From assembly GCA_029068655.1 (NCBI GenBank), contig JAIECF010000254.1, positions 1 through 55,588 on the forward strand: a stretch of DNA of 55,588 nt. The letters run 5' to 3'. Each line of letters starts with the position of its first letter. The stretch's first letter is position 1. The notes under the pieces are model-generated. The model saw nothing but the letters and a program-made list of their open reading frames with translations, made no database searches and had not been told where the DNA came from. Positions 54,854-55,588 of the stretch are shown here, piece by piece. Position numbers and translations under genes: made by a program. Source of the DNA: Muribaculaceae bacterium. Lineage in GTDB: Bacteria > Bacteroidota > Bacteroidia > Bacteroidales > Muribaculaceae.

Positions 54854-55588
54854 CTACTAAGAATTTACTTTTCCCGATTCAATATACTCAACTATTCAGT
54901 GATCCTGCTCCTGAATTATATGAGTTATTTAAGTTTTTCACCAAGGAAGAACTGGTTAAATTTGCCTTTAACCTTACCAATAATCCTCGTTACCTTACGG
55001 GGTGGAAAAATCTTTGTTCTGACATTTTTGCTTCCTCAGGGGATAAAAAAGTAGTTGAATTAATTTGTTCAAAATTACAACCATCTCAATTTGGCTCACA
55101 CCGTCTAAGTGGGCAACATACAGGAGTGGAATTGCAACGACAAATTTTCAGTTGCAACTCTTTTGCTACTGACTTAGATATTCCAGATGAAAAAAAAGAA
55201 TGGAGCTTATTCCTAATAGTATTGATTGTAAATGATATAATTTCTCTACCATTTGACACTGAAAGTATCGCACCTAATGATGATTATGCTGTTGCTTACG
55301 CCGGAGTATTAACATCATTACCATGCGAAGATTTACTCAATTTTAATCCAAATTCTCTATTAATTCACGCTTACAAGGCTCAACAACTTTTGTACTTTTG
55401 TTCTAAGCATCCCTCTCTTTCGGCGCTTGTCGATGAGTTTTGTAAAGAACATTCTTGTTCATGCATAAATGAATATCTCCATTTTATGGGCGATATTTTT
55501 ACACGTATTTTTAGTGGAGGGATGCAAGGTTTCTGTAAATTAACTACTTATTCTGAAGAAAAGAATATGCAGGAATTTTTTAACAAAA
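54850..55588 (+). CDS. Unknown protein, cut by the window edge
   Basis: An open frame of 246 codons from the ATG at 54850, overlapping the DUF4391 stop by 4 bases, to the window end. I recognise no family. The visible part is mostly helical, with many Leu, Phe and Cys residues (for example FCKEHSCSCINEYLHF), no signal peptide and no clear membrane helix. Its base composition is clearly more AT-rich than the helicase and DUF4391 genes, and it uses more AT-ending codons. This suggests a separate origin within the same operon. It could be a specificity or effector subunit; this is not known. Confidence 0.75.
   Translation, partial: MTTKNLLFPIQYTQLFSDPAPELYELFKFFTKEELVKFAFNLTNNPRYLTGWKNLCSDIFASSGDKKVVELICSKLQPSQFGSHRLSGQHTGVELQRQIFSCNSFATDLDIPDEKKEWSLFLIVLIVNDIISLPFDTESIAPNDDYAVAYAGVLTSLPCEDLLNFNPNSLLIHAYKAQQLLYFCSKHPSLSALVDEFCKEHSCSCINEYLHFMGDIFTRIFSGGMQGFCKLTTYSEEKNMQEFFNK

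Overview
This window is a chromosomal segment from a member of the Bacteroidota, order Bacteroidales; gene content and order suggest a gut Muribaculaceae-like lineage (inference). The evidence is the set of Bacteroidota-restricted families (DUF5686, DUF4296, DUF4924, the amidase/MCE pair, ComEC without a lactamase domain). Repeated matches to the Bacteroidetes housekeeping promoter (TTTG, about 20 bases, TAnnTTTG) agree.

Layout. 1-6714: lipB (cut by the window edge), a DUF5686 outer-membrane protein, a CYTH protein, then a minus-strand envelope group (MerR regulator, M23 peptidase, MCE/MlaD-like protein, amidase). 6715-7182 is a gap with a candidate structured RNA. 7183-9815: DUF3332 lipoprotein, two YtxH paralogues, a holin-like membrane protein, an unknown small protein and prmA. 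9902-20716: a sigma-54 two-component system and a five-gene tripartite ABC efflux operon (ATPase, two paralogous permeases, adaptor, TolC) preceded by a near-canonical sigma-54 promoter, suggesting one regulatory circuit. 21071-29414: Ca/Na antiporter, flavodoxin, a gap holding a remnant of a type I methylase gene, then ddl, ileS, lspA and DUF4296. 29273-37913 (minus): sprT-like, comEC, aroE, M13 peptidase, ABC-F, pyrG, with several stop/start overlaps. 38047-42659: sodium symporter, an ECF sigma cassette and a GH28 enzyme. 42737-50303 (minus): prfC, DUF4924, serA, serC, a Tat-type aldo/keto reductase and a NapH-NapG-like fused ferredoxin protein.

The most interesting part is the right end. 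After a 704-base gap come a PLD/SNF2-type helicase, a DUF4391 protein and an AT-rich unknown gene that runs off the window. These are tightly coupled and look like the start of a multi-gene defence or restriction-like locus. A consensus promoter lies 380 bases upstream of the helicase. The transcript it would make begins with a large folded RNA: an exact 11-bp closing helix, internal hairpins, a long-range 9-bp pairing that crosses that helix, and an H-type pseudoknot. It ends in a hairpin that covers the only Shine-Dalgarno sequence. I recognise no known RNA family here. It could be a free noncoding RNA of the system, a regulatory leader, or an unrelated RNA gene beside an insertion site.
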